Shown one piece after another: positions 17,298-25,412 of a DNA stretch of 64,000 nt (positions are counted from its first letter, which is position 1; each line of letters opens with the position of its first letter). The stretch is from contig JAXHVI010000110.1 in NCBI GenBank assembly GCA_034189195.1, forward strand, positions 55,377 through 119,376. Reading direction: 5' to 3'. Under the pieces are notes generated by a model, which did no database searches, was not told where the DNA came from, and worked only from the letters and a program-made list of their open reading frames with translations. A program made the translations under genes and the position numbers. This DNA comes from Desulfosudis sp034189195. GTDB taxonomy: Bacteria; Desulfobacterota; Desulfobacteria; Desulfobacterales; Desulfosudaceae.

Positions 17298-17317
17298 TTT
17301 GAGGCCGTTACCTCAAA
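17298..17317. promoter_or_regulatory. Inverted repeat in divergent cooC / U32 promoter region
   Basis: A perfect 7-bp inverted repeat, TTTGAGG and CCTCAAA with a 6-nt spacer, lies 40 bp upstream of cooC in the AT-rich interval between the divergent genes. It could be an operator or an RNA hairpin in the cooC leader. No matching regulator is in the window. Confidence 0.35.
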
Positions 17318-17437
17318 TATTTCATGAGATATCCGGGTTATAACACTTGCGGCCCTGAGGGGGCAAGGGTATAATGCCCTGCGGCAATGCAACCGGTCCC
17401 GCCTTTGGAGCCTTCACAGGACGGAAAAGAAAGCCCG

Positions 17438-19411
17438 ATGATCGACACAAAAAACCATAAACCCCGGATTCTTGCCCCGGCCGGGGGAAAAGCGTCGTTT
17501 CTGGCGGCCCTGGCCGCCGGCGCCGACGCGATCTATTGCGGCCTGAAAAGTTTTTCCGCCCGCATGGCCGCGGAAAACTTTACGCCCGCTGAACTTTGCG
17601 CCCTGACCGAGCTGGCCCATAAAAAAGGGGTGAAGGTCTTTGTGGCGCTCAACACCCTGGTCCGGCCCGGGGAGATTTTCCAGGTCCGGCAGATGATCCA
17701 CCTCCTTGGCAGAGAGGTGGGCGCCGACGCGCTGATCGTTCAGGATCTGAGCGTTGTGGAACTGGCGAAACAGGCCGGTTTTAAAGGAGAACTGCACCTG
17801 TCCACCCTGGGGGCGGTCACCTTTTCAAAAGCCCTGGGCCTGATTTCCAGTGCCCTGGGCGTCAGCCGGGTGGTGCTGCCCAGGGAATTTCATATCGATG
17901 AGATCAAGCAGATGGCCCGGGCCTGTCCGCCGGGCATGAGCCTGGAGGTGTTCGTTCACGGGGCCCTGTGTTACGGGGTGTCGGGCCGGTGCTACTGGAG
18001 CAGTTACATGGGCGGCAAAAGCGGGCTGCGGGGCCGGTGCGTGCAGCCCTGCCGCCGGACTTATACCCAGGCCCGGTCCGAGGGCCGCTGGTTTTCCTGC
18101 CTTGATTTTTCCGTGGATGTACTCACCAAGACCCTGCTGCCCCTGCCGCAGATCACCGCCTGGAAAATAGAGGGCCGTAAAAAGGGACCCCACTATGTCT
18201 ACTACACCACCACTGCCTATAAACTACTGCGGGACCACGGCAACGACCCGAAAATGAAAAAGGATGCCATGGGCTATCTTGAACAGGCCCTGGGCAGAAA
18301 AACCACCCATTACAATTTTCTGCCCCAGCGGCCCTATCCGCCCTCAGGCCAGGAGGAGCAGACCGGGTCCGGGCTTCTGGCCGGCCGGGTGAAGAGCGAC
18401 GGCTCCCGGCCGGCCCTCTCCCCGCGCATGGGATTGATCAAGGGGGATCTGCTGCGCATTGGTTACGAGGACAAACCCGGCCACAGCCTGCTTCGGGTGC
18501 CGGCCGCCGTGCCGGCCAGGGGCCGGCTGGTGTTAAAGGTCCGTGGCGGTGTGCCCGCGGCCGGAACACCGGTCTTTCTCATTGATCGCATGGAAGATGC
18601 CCTGGAAACCATGATCAGGGATCTGGGGGCTGAACTGACGGACGCCCCCTGCCGGGAAACAGCCTCGGCCGCACCGGACCGGGCGGCCCGGCAGCGACGG
18701 CCGGCACCCGGATCACCGGAAGAGATGACGGTTTACCGGTCCCTGCCCAGGGGAAGGCAGGCCCACGGTGTGGGCCTCTGGCTCTCTCTTGAGGAGCGGG
18801 CCGGCGGTGCCGCCAGGCTGAATGCTCAACAGTGGCTGTGGCTGCCGCCGGTGGTGTGGCAGGAGGACGCAGACCGGTGGCAGGCGCTGGTAAGCCGTAT
18901 GGTCAAACAGGGTGCCCGGCGGTTTGTGCTGAACGCGCCCTGGCAGATATCCCTGTTTGAACGGACAGGAAATCTTGACCTGTGGGCCGGGCCCTTCTGC
19001 AACCAGGCAAACGGTGTCTCGATTCAGGTGCTGGCAGGGATGGGCTTTTCCGGCGTTATCGTGAGCCCCGAGCTGGGGAAAGAGGATTATGCGGTCCTTC
19101 CCGGCCAGAGCCCGGTCCTTCTGGGAGTGGTTGTTTCGGGAAGCCTGCCCCTGTGCGTGGCCCGTACCCTGCCGGGACCGGTCCGGGAAAAAACACTGTT
19201 TTCAAGCCCCGGGAAGGAAAATGCCTGGGCCGAGAAGCACAGCGGCCTTGTGTGGTTATATCCCGACTGGATGGTGGACCTGCGGCCCCGGCAGAAAATG
19301 CTCGAACAGTGGGGGTACAGGCTTTTTGTTCACCTTCATCACAGCCCGCCGCAGGGTGTGAAAATCAGGCAGCGGCCGGGGATGTGGAACTGGGATGTCG
19401 GCCTGCCGTGA
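17438..19411 (+). CDS. Peptidase U32 family protein (RlhA/TrhP-like)
   Basis: About 657 residues from the ATG at 17438; an in-frame ATG at 17387 is possible but adds a low-similarity Pro-rich leader. The N-terminal TIM-barrel part has 'AIYCGLKSFSARM' and the U32 signature 'EVFVHGALCYGVSGRCYWSS' followed by 'GRCVQPCRRTYT', with Cys residues placed as in U32 proteins that carry an iron-sulfur site. 'WKIEGRKKGPHYVY' is also conserved. A beta-rich middle and a C-terminal region of about 300 residues extend it beyond minimal U32 proteins. Family members RlhA and TrhP hydroxylate rRNA or tRNA pyrimidines; RNA hydroxylation is thus more likely than proteolysis, by family knowledge. Divergent from cooC. 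Confidence 0.85.
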   Translation: MIDTKNHKPRILAPAGGKASFLAALAAGADAIYCGLKSFSARMAAENFTPAELCALTELAHKKGVKVFVALNTLVRPGEIFQVRQMIHLLGREVGADALIVQDLSVVELAKQAGFKGELHLSTLGAVTFSKALGLISSALGVSRVVLPREFHIDEIKQMARACPPGMSLEVFVHGALCYGVSGRCYWSSYMGGKSGLRGRCVQPCRRTYTQARSEGRWFSCLDFSVDVLTKTLLPLPQITAWKIEGRKKGPHYVYYTTTAYKLLRDHGNDPKMKKDAMGYLEQALGRKTTHYNFLPQRPYPPSGQEEQTGSGLLAGRVKSDGSRPALSPRMGLIKGDLLRIGYEDKPGHSLLRVPAAVPARGRLVLKVRGGVPAAGTPVFLIDRMEDALETMIRDLGAELTDAPCRETASAAPDRAARQRRPAPGSPEEMTVYRSLPRGRQAHGVGLWLSLEERAGGAARLNAQQWLWLPPVVWQEDADRWQALVSRMVKQGARRFVLNAPWQISLFERTGNLDLWAGPFCNQANGVSIQVLAGMGFSGVIVSPELGKEDYAVLPGQSPVLLGVVVSGSLPLCVARTLPGPVREKTLFSSPGKENAWAEKHSGLVWLYPDWMVDLRPRQKMLEQWGYRLFVHLHHSPPQGVKIRQRPGMWNWDVGLP

Positions 19412-19496
19412 TGCCGGAATTGACGGGACAGTAAAAACAGACTGTATAATCCATATAATAGATATGATCCGCCAAATTTTTTAAAAAGATATTTCC

Positions 19497-19525
19497 TTGA
19501 CAAAGGATGGCTTTGATCGTATCTA
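19497..19525 (+). promoter_or_regulatory. Candidate promoter upstream of HU/IHF gene
   Basis: TTGACA at 19497-19502 is a perfect -35 box; TATCTA at 19520-19525 follows after 17 bp and is a weak -10. A second possible pair is TTGACG 19420 with TATAAT 19445, spaced 19 bp. The 19412-19661 interval contains no gene and probably holds the promoter of the HU-type gene. Confidence 0.35.
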
Positions 19526-19661
19526 TATCAGACAGTTGGACGCAAGCCGGTGCCGAAAGCCCGGCAGAAGGGGTTGCAGGGCCGGTGAAGAATATATGAT
19601 TGACCATCAGGTCGCACGAAAAATTTTTTGGCAGTGCAAATATTTTCAAAGGAGTAAGGGT

Positions 19662-19946
19662 ATGACGTTGACAAAAAGCAGGATAATCGATTCTGTGCAG
19701 GAAGAGACGGGCCTTCCGAGAAAACGGTGTGACGAACTGGTCGAGGAGCTCCTGGAAATCATCAAAGAGACCCTTGCAAACGGCGAAAACCTGATGGTCA
19801 GCGGGTTCGGAAAGTTCTGCGTCAAGGAGAAAAAGGCACGCAAGGGCAGAAACCCGGCCACCGGCGACGACCTGATGCTTGACGAACGAAAAGTTGTCAC
19901 CTTCAAGTGTTCCCAGGGATTGAGAGAAAAAATAAACGGCAGTTAA
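19662..19946 (+). CDS. HU/IHF family DNA-bending protein
   Basis: 94 residues from the ATG at 19662, preceded by AAGGAG. 'KSRIIDSVQEETGLPRKR' forms the N-terminal helices, 'MVSGFGKFCVKEKKARKGRN' the beta arm base, and 'RNPATGDDLMLDERKVVTFK' contains the conserved Arg-Asn-Pro at the arm tip. The length and helix sequence are closest to IHF alpha-type subunits. It bends DNA as a dimer and would assist recombination, replication or sigma-54 promoters. A strong GC hairpin follows the stop. The gene is upstream of, but probably transcribed apart from, the secretion operon. Confidence 0.92.
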   Translation: MTLTKSRIIDSVQEETGLPRKRCDELVEELLEIIKETLANGENLMVSGFGKFCVKEKKARKGRNPATGDDLMLDERKVVTFKCSQGLREKINGS

Positions 19947-19965
19947 CCGGCGAATTGCTGTCGCG

Positions 19966-19996
19966 GCGGGGGACCCGGTCTGTCGCCGGCCCCCGC
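19966..19996 (+). terminator. GC-rich hairpin after HU/IHF gene
   Basis: Arms GCGGGGG (19966-19972) and CCCCCGC (19990-19996) enclose an inner pair of CCGG boxes, giving a very stable stem-loop. No long T-tract follows, so it is at best an atypical terminator or a 3'-end stabiliser separating the HU gene from gspG. Confidence 0.4.
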
Positions 19997-20042
19997 TTCC
20001 GTCTGCCCGTCGCCCTATAAATTTTCCTTATGTTCTCTATCT

Positions 20043-20504
20043 ATGTATTCTAACCAACGTTCTTCTGTTCAGAAAAAAAACTTCAGCCCCGGTTTCACGC
20101 TGATCGAGCTGCTGGTGGTGCTGGTCATCCTCGGCATCATCGGCGTCACGGTGGCACCCCGTATCCTGGGAAAGCCCGACGAGGCCAAGAAGATAAAGGC
20201 CGCCACCACCATTGAGGCCATTTCCACGGCGTTGAAGCTCTATAAACTGGACAACGGTGCTTATCCCACCACCTCCCAGGGCCTGGAGGCCCTTGTGCGC
20301 AAGCCGGAGAGCGGCAACACGGATAACTGGCAGGAGGGCGGATACCTGGAAAAGGGGAAGGTTCCCGCAGATCCGTGGGGCAACCCTTTTGTCTACATGT
20401 GTCCCGGCGTCCATGGTGATTTTGATATCATTTCCTACGGGGCCGACGGCGCGCCCGGCGGCGAGGGAAAATATGCGGATATCAAAAGCTGGGAGATCGA
20501 ATGA
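20043..20504 (+). CDS. gspG: Type II secretion major pseudopilin GspG
   Basis: 153 residues. A 17-residue basic leader ends in Gly and the mature protein starts 'FTLIELLVVLVILGI' with Glu at +5, the site cut and methylated by the prepilin peptidase. 'DNGAYPTTSQGLEALV' and 'DPWGNPFVY' are the diagnostic GspG core, and the C-terminus carries the acidic Gly-rich 'GADGAPGGEGKYADI' loop that binds calcium in the family. GspG polymerises in the inner membrane to form the secretion pseudopilus. It is the first gene of the operon. No clear ribosome-binding site precedes the ATG. A hairpin just after the stop may raise its share of the message. Confidence 0.97.
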   Translation: MYSNQRSSVQKKNFSPGFTLIELLVVLVILGIIGVTVAPRILGKPDEAKKIKAATTIEAISTALKLYKLDNGAYPTTSQGLEALVRKPESGNTDNWQEGGYLEKGKVPADPWGNPFVYMCPGVHGDFDIISYGADGAPGGEGKYADIKSWEIE

Positions 20505-20506
20505 CC

Positions 20507-20525
20507 CGGTGACCCACGGTCACCG
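20507..20525 (+). promoter_or_regulatory. Intergenic hairpin between gspG and gspH
   Basis: A perfect 8-bp stem, CGGTGACC (20507-20514) and GGTCACCG (20518-20525), with a 3-nt loop begins 2 nt after the gspG stop codon. A T-rich tract follows at 20561-20575. It could stabilise the gspG 3' end or partly terminate transcription, making the major pseudopilin more abundant than the minor ones. Confidence 0.5.
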
Positions 20526-20586
20526 TCCGGCTCCCCTTTCCCCCGTATAACCGTACCGGTCTTTTTTTCCCTTTTCGGAGGCTGCT

Positions 20587-21162
20587 CTGTTATCCCCCTC
20601 CACACACAACACACCGGCGCGATACCCCGGTGGCTTCACGCTGATCGAGCTGATCGTCGTGTTGGTCCTCCTGGCCATCGTTCTGGCCGTGACCTTTCCC
20701 CGTGTTTCAAATATCGGATTTTCAGACAGCAGGAACAAGACCGCGCGCTGGATTATCACCACCACCCGGGTCCTCAAGTCAAAAGCGGTCATGGACCGCC
20801 ATCCCTACGTGCTTCGGGTGGACACTTCCCGCCAGACATTGACGGCCCTGCCCGGGGCAACTTCGGGCACCCTTCCGGCGCAAATGGCGGCGCTCGCCGG
20901 CCAAACGCCGGAAGCCGACGTCCCCGGCCCGGAGACCACAGGCACCCGGCGCCTGGCGCTTTCGGATGATCTGACCGTTGAGGATGTGACCTTTGCCGGC
21001 AGCGATACCGCGCAAACCGGGGTGGTGGATATTGTGTTTCATGCCGGCGGCTACTCGGACTGGGCCGTGATTCATATGCGGGACCGGGGCCGGCGGATTT
21101 CTTTTATTATTGAGCCGTTTATCAACCGGGTCAGAATGGTGGACGGGTATGCGGAACTTTGA
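20587..21162 (+). CDS. gspH: Type II secretion minor pseudopilin GspH, apparent CTG start
   Basis: About 191 residues. The prepilin motif 'GGFTLIELIVVLVLLA' lies at 20629-20676, so translation must begin upstream of it. Between the in-frame TAA at 20548 and the cleavage-site Gly at 20632 there is no ATG, GTG or TTG codon; the only NTG codon is CTG at 20587, and it is placed 5 nt after a strong GGAGG (20577-20581). I therefore place the start there, giving a 16-residue leader. The rest is a GspH-type minor pseudopilin with a beta-rich C-terminal domain ('VDIVFHAGGYSDWAVI'). It belongs to the initiating tip complex of the pseudopilus. The alternative GTG at 20659 would remove half the membrane helix. 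Confidence 0.85.
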   Translation: MLSPSTHNTPARYPGGFTLIELIVVLVLLAIVLAVTFPRVSNIGFSDSRNKTARWIITTTRVLKSKAVMDRHPYVLRVDTSRQTLTALPGATSGTLPAQMAALAGQTPEADVPGPETTGTRRLALSDDLTVEDVTFAGSDTAQTGVVDIVFHAGGYSDWAVIHMRDRGRRISFIIEPFINRVRMVDGYAEL

Positions 21163-21574
21163 TCGCAAACGCAAAAGGGCCTCGCGGTATTCCTGGCCAC
21201 GGGCGGCGGGGCGGCGGGGGTTTACCCTGATGGAGGTCCTTATCGCCATGTCCATTCTGGCCATTGCCATGGTGGGGTTTTTCTCCCTTTTTTCCCAGAC
21301 CGTGACAGTGGAGGAGGCCGCGCGGTTTAACACCGTGGCCCCCATGCTGGCCCAGGCCGTCATGGCTGACGTGGTGTCCGGACGGGCCGGCACCGGAGGA
21401 GATTTCCCTGATCACCCCGGCTACCGGTGGGACCTTTCCATTACCGAAGTGGTGCCGGGCGTGCTGGGCAGGGACGCCGTGGAGGGGCTGGCCCAGGTGA
21501 ACGTGACAGTAACCCTGAACAACGGTGAACGCACCTATACATTGAGGGCCTATGACTGGCTTTCCTCCGAATAG
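21149..21574 (+). CDS. gspI: Type II secretion minor pseudopilin GspI
   Basis: About 141 residues from ATG 21149, overlapping the gspH stop by 14 bp; an upstream in-frame start at 21110 would add 13 residues. A long basic leader ends 'GRRG', then 'FTLMEVLIAMSILAIAMVG' with Glu at +5. The first part of the globular domain keeps 'EEAARFNTVAPMLAQAVM', typical of GspI. It is the core of the GspI-J-K tip complex that starts pseudopilus assembly. Confidence 0.92.
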   Translation: MRNFDRKRKRASRYSWPRAAGRRGFTLMEVLIAMSILAIAMVGFFSLFSQTVTVEEAARFNTVAPMLAQAVMADVVSGRAGTGGDFPDHPGYRWDLSITEVVPGVLGRDAVEGLAQVNVTVTLNNGERTYTLRAYDWLSSE

Positions 21575-22265
21575 ACGGTCCGGAAGATTCTTCCTCGCGG
21601 CAACCCAGGGGGCCGGGGGGGTTACCCTTTTTGAACTCCTGGTGGCCATTGCCGTGTTTGCCCTGCTGACCACGGCCATGTACGGCGGGCTCAACAGCCT
21701 GCTGGGCAATGCCGAGTCCCTTAGCCGGAGCGCCGTTGCCTATGACGCGGCCCGTTCCTGCATGGACCGGATGGCGCGGGATCTCCGGTCGGCCTATGTG
21801 GCGGTGCCGCCGGCCTATGAGACACCGGGGTTTGATGCCGACCCGGATCCCTACCGGTTTGTCGCCAACGGCACCGGTCAGGATGTGCGGATGCGGTTTG
21901 TCGCCTTTTCCCATGTGCCGCTGGACAGGGGGTTGACGGCTGAGGCGGGGCGTATCGTTTATTATCTGTATACCCCCCAGGGAAGCGACACCCGGGTGCT
22001 GATGCGAAACGACCGGGTGCTTCAATATGACGCGGACGTGGAAGAGGGGCGTGACCCCATCGTATGTGAAAACATCGCTTCCCTGGTTCTGCTGTTTTAT
22101 GACGAAAACGGACGGGAGTATGACCGCTGGGATTCAGACTCCAGTGAGTTTGATTACGCCACCCCCCGGGCCGTGGGGATTCAACTGGTGCTGGATACCG
22201 ACGGGAGGCGCTATCCCTTTGAAACCATGGTGGATCTGCCGGTCTACCGGGAGCCGGCGGAATGA
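21552..22265 (+). CDS. gspJ: Type II secretion minor pseudopilin GspJ
   Basis: 237 residues, overlapping gspI by 23 bp. The leader ends 'GAGG' and the mature helix is 'VTLFELLVAIAVFALLTT' with Glu at +5. 'CMDRMARDLRSAYV' and the following beta-rich domain are GspJ-like. The stop overlaps the gspK start (ATGA). It is part of the tip complex with GspI and GspK. Confidence 0.92.
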   Translation: MTGFPPNRRSGRFFLAATQGAGGVTLFELLVAIAVFALLTTAMYGGLNSLLGNAESLSRSAVAYDAARSCMDRMARDLRSAYVAVPPAYETPGFDADPDPYRFVANGTGQDVRMRFVAFSHVPLDRGLTAEAGRIVYYLYTPQGSDTRVLMRNDRVLQYDADVEEGRDPIVCENIASLVLLFYDENGREYDRWDSDSSEFDYATPRAVGIQLVLDTDGRRYPFETMVDLPVYREPAE

Positions 22266-23347
22266 CGATTTTGCGAAAAAGAAGACAGGTCACCGGTGAC
22301 CGGGGCGTGGCCATTCTGGTGGTGCTCATGATCATCGCCCTGCTGGTGGCGGTGCTGTTTTCCGTGAACCGGCGGGCCCGGACCGGAATGGACGCGGTCA
22401 TGGTGTTCCGGGACCGGGTGACCCTTTCCCACATGGCGGCGTCGGGTATTCACATCGGGCAAGCCGTGCTGGTGGAGGACCGCATCAATACCGAAATAGA
22501 TTCCATTCAGGAGGCATGGGCCGATCCGGTGGCGCTGGAAGGGATCGTGGGGGAATTCCCCTTTGAAAAAGGGAGCCTTTCCCTTCGTATCACCGACCTG
22601 ATGGGCCGAATTCAGGTCAATGCCCTTGTGCAGTTTCCGGAGGGCCGGCAGGTCAATGGCGACCAGGAGGTGCTGTGGTACCGCCTGATGGATCTGGTCA
22701 AGATTTTCAGCGGGCCGGACTACGATATCCGGCCGGTGGCGATTCTGCACGCCATCAAGGACTGGCTCGATTCCGGGGACGATGACGCCACCGAGGATTT
22801 CGGCGCCGAATCCGATTACTACCAGAGCCTGACCCCGTCCTATACCTGCCGGAACGGCCCGGTGATCGACGTGAGTGAACTGGCCCTGGTAAAGGGGATG
22901 TCGGCCGGGATTTTCAACGTGATTGACGCCAGCTACGGGATTTCAGACATGGTGACCACCTTCGGTATGGTGGAGGTGGCCCAGGGAGAAGGGTTCACCT
23001 TTCCGGGCCGGATCAACATCAACACCGCACCGGTCTACGTGCTGGCGGCCCTGATTCCGGAAGTGGAAGACGCCCACCTGGCCGCTGAGATCGACGCGTT
23101 CCGGTCGGAGATATCCAACGGTCTTTATGTCCATGACCTTTCCGGTGCCGCATGGTACAAACAGGCCCCCGGATGCGAGGAGATCAATATCTCACCGGCC
23201 CTGATTACGACGCGGAGCGATTTTTTCCAGATAGAAGCCACCGCCGTGTTGGGAGAGATGCAGGTCACACAAACGGCAGTGGTGCGCCGGGTTCAGAATG
23301 AAAAAACCGGTAAATGGGAGTGCAGGGTGTTGAAGTGGCAGTCGTGA
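22262..23347 (+). CDS. gspK: Type II secretion minor pseudopilin GspK
   Basis: 361 residues. The leader ends 'DRG' and the helix begins 'VAILVVLMIIALLVAV'; the Glu at +5 is absent, which is normal for GspK. A large alpha domain is inserted in the pseudopilin fold, with 'LRITDLMGRIQVNAL' and 'GRININTAPVYVLAALIP', the conserved GspK signature. It caps the pseudopilus tip. Start overlaps the gspJ stop by 4 bp. Confidence 0.93.
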   Translation: MTILRKRRQVTGDRGVAILVVLMIIALLVAVLFSVNRRARTGMDAVMVFRDRVTLSHMAASGIHIGQAVLVEDRINTEIDSIQEAWADPVALEGIVGEFPFEKGSLSLRITDLMGRIQVNALVQFPEGRQVNGDQEVLWYRLMDLVKIFSGPDYDIRPVAILHAIKDWLDSGDDDATEDFGAESDYYQSLTPSYTCRNGPVIDVSELALVKGMSAGIFNVIDASYGISDMVTTFGMVEVAQGEGFTFPGRININTAPVYVLAALIPEVEDAHLAAEIDAFRSEISNGLYVHDLSGAAWYKQAPGCEEINISPALITTRSDFFQIEATAVLGEMQVTQTAVVRRVQNEKTGKWECRVLKWQS

Positions 23348-23400
23348 TGGGGTATATATGGTTCGATTTATAATGATTTAAATGGGATTGGCGGTTCGGC

Positions 23401-24861
23401 ATGGACGGCAGGGTTCTGGGTATCGATATCGGCAACACCACGGTCTGCGCGGTTCTGGTGGGCCCCGGCGACAGCGGCCTTCGCATAGAGGCTCACGCCC
23501 ATGCGGCAATGGGAAAGGACGTCTCCCCTTGGCAGGTGCTGCCCGGTGTGCTGGACGCCCTGGGGCACCGGGCCGACTGGTCGAGTGCCGCCTGCGTGGC
23601 CACCTTTCCGGACCGGCAGGTCTCCTACCGGCGTATTCACATGCCGTTTGCCGACCCCCGGAAGATCGAAAAGGTGATTGCCTATGAACTGGAGCCGCTG
23701 CTGCCTTTTGCGCCGGCGGATCTGTTTATCGATTTTGTGGTGCTTTTCCCGGCGGTTTCCCAGGAAAACGAGGCGGGTGTCGAGGTGCTGGCCGCGGCGG
23801 TACACAAGGAAAAGGTGAAGGAGTGGATTGACGGGTTTGCCGGTGCCGGCCTGCAGCCGGAAATGATCGTGCCCAGGGGGTGGGCCGCCGCCGCGGTGTT
23901 GTCGGCAGATGTTGAGGATGCCCTGCTGGTGGAGACCAGCGGCGGATACGTTACAACGGCTGTGGTCGGCGGTGGGGATGTTCAATGGGTTCGCTTTTTT
24001 TCAGCCGGCACGCCGCCGGATCAGGAGGCGGGCCGGTCTGCGTTGTGTGACGGCCTGCGCCAGACCCTGCTGGCCTGTGAATATGAAACAGGGGTTGCCG
24101 CGGGGCTGAAAAACGTCTTTGTGGCCGGTGCCGATCTCCGGGCAGGGCAGGCGGCCAAAACGGTTGCCGCCTGTCTGGGCATTGATGCCCGGCCGCTTAA
24201 CATGGCGGACGGCTCTTCCCTGGTGACGGGTGGCCGGCCTGACCATACCTGGGAACCGGGCCTTCTGGACATGGCGCTCTGCCCGGCGTTGCTGAAGAAA
24301 AGCCGGAAGCCCTGCATTAATTTCCGGAAAGGGGAGTTCTCCCTGGCGGCCAGGTGGCTGCAATACCGGCACCTGTTCGGTGGTACCGCCGCGCTGGCGG
24401 CACTGGTGCTGGTACTCGGCCTGATGGGGGTTTTTTACGACCTCTATTCTCTCAATCGGTCCATAGCGGCTGTGGATGCCCGGCGACAGGCGATTTTCCG
24501 GGAGTGTTTTCCCGAATCGGCGGCAGCACCGTCTGCCGAGATGATGCGCTACGAGATCGACAGGCTTCGTGAATCCAGCGGCCTGCCCGCCGGACTGGAC
24601 CGGACTGTTTACCAGGTGGATATATTGAACGATATCAGCCGCCTGGTGCCACGGGAGACGGATGTGGTGATCACCCGCCTGGACGCGGGGCTTAATGATG
24701 TTTCCGTCACCGGCAACACGGATGCTTTTCAGTCCGTGGACACCATGAAAAACAGGCTTGAGGAGAGTGACCTGTTCGGGACCGTTGTTATCAGCTCCGC
24801 CACCATGGATAAAGCCGACAAACGGGTTCACTTCAAGTTGCAGATGGAGCTGAAGTCATGA
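23401..24861 (+). CDS. gspL: Type II secretion inner-membrane protein GspL (PilM/PilN-like)
   Basis: 486 residues. The N-terminal cytoplasmic part is actin/PilM-like, with 'LGIDIGNTTVCAVLV' as phosphate-1-type loop and 'KVIAYELEPLLPF' as in GspL and PilM. One membrane helix lies at about residues 327-346 ('LAALVLVLGLMGVFYDLY'), followed by a periplasmic ferredoxin-like domain. GspL recruits the GspE ATPase to the inner-membrane platform and binds GspM. It starts 53 bp after gspK and its stop overlaps gspM. Confidence 0.88.
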   Translation: MDGRVLGIDIGNTTVCAVLVGPGDSGLRIEAHAHAAMGKDVSPWQVLPGVLDALGHRADWSSAACVATFPDRQVSYRRIHMPFADPRKIEKVIAYELEPLLPFAPADLFIDFVVLFPAVSQENEAGVEVLAAAVHKEKVKEWIDGFAGAGLQPEMIVPRGWAAAAVLSADVEDALLVETSGGYVTTAVVGGGDVQWVRFFSAGTPPDQEAGRSALCDGLRQTLLACEYETGVAAGLKNVFVAGADLRAGQAAKTVAACLGIDARPLNMADGSSLVTGGRPDHTWEPGLLDMALCPALLKKSRKPCINFRKGEFSLAARWLQYRHLFGGTAALAALVLVLGLMGVFYDLYSLNRSIAAVDARRQAIFRECFPESAAAPSAEMMRYEIDRLRESSGLPAGLDRTVYQVDILNDISRLVPRETDVVITRLDAGLNDVSVTGNTDAFQSVDTMKNRLEESDLFGTVVISSATMDKADKRVHFKLQMELKS

Positions 24862-25412
24862 TACAGCCACTGATTTCAAGAGCGGCGACATTTTTCAGGG
24901 GCCTGACCCCACGGGAGCGGTATGCCGTCTGTATCGGGGTGGCGGCGGTGCTGCTGCTGTTTTTCTGGAAAGGGGTGGCCGCCCCCCTTTCCGACAAGCG
25001 GGAGACCCTGGCGATCCAGCTGGCGTCCCGGCAGAACGACCTGAAACAGATGATAACCCTGCAGCAGGAGCATGAAAGGATGCAGCAGGCCGCGGCCAGG
25101 GCCGCTGCCGGCCAGTCCGGCCGGGGGGGCGACTTTACGCTTTTTTCGTTTCTGGACCAGCTGGCCGGCAGGGCCGGTATCAAGGAGCATATCGCCTATA
25201 TGCGGCCGTCTGTATCGGGCCAGAACAGTGAACTCTCCGTTGTTGAGATGAAACTGGAGGGCGTTGACCTGCAGGGGCTGGTTTCCTACCTTCATATGAT
25301 TGAGACCGCTGACGCCATGGTGTTTGTCACCCGCCTCTCCATCGCGGCACAGGAAAAGGGTGGTGGCGGTGGCGTGGAGGCGGTGCTGCGGGTGGAGACC
25401 GTAACCACATGA
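24858..25412 (+). CDS. gspM: Type II secretion inner-membrane protein GspM
   Basis: 184 residues. A short cytoplasmic N-terminus with 'LTPRERYAV', a membrane helix ('CIGVAAVLLLFFWKGV', about residues 27-42), a coiled-coil stretch, then a periplasmic ferredoxin-like domain. This is the GspM/PilO-like topology, and it is translationally coupled to gspL and gspN by 4-bp ATGA overlaps. GspM stabilises GspL in the assembly platform. Confidence 0.88.
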   Translation: MIQPLISRAATFFRGLTPRERYAVCIGVAAVLLLFFWKGVAAPLSDKRETLAIQLASRQNDLKQMITLQQEHERMQQAAARAAAGQSGRGGDFTLFSFLDQLAGRAGIKEHIAYMRPSVSGQNSELSVVEMKLEGVDLQGLVSYLHMIETADAMVFVTRLSIAAQEKGGGGGVEAVLRVETVTT

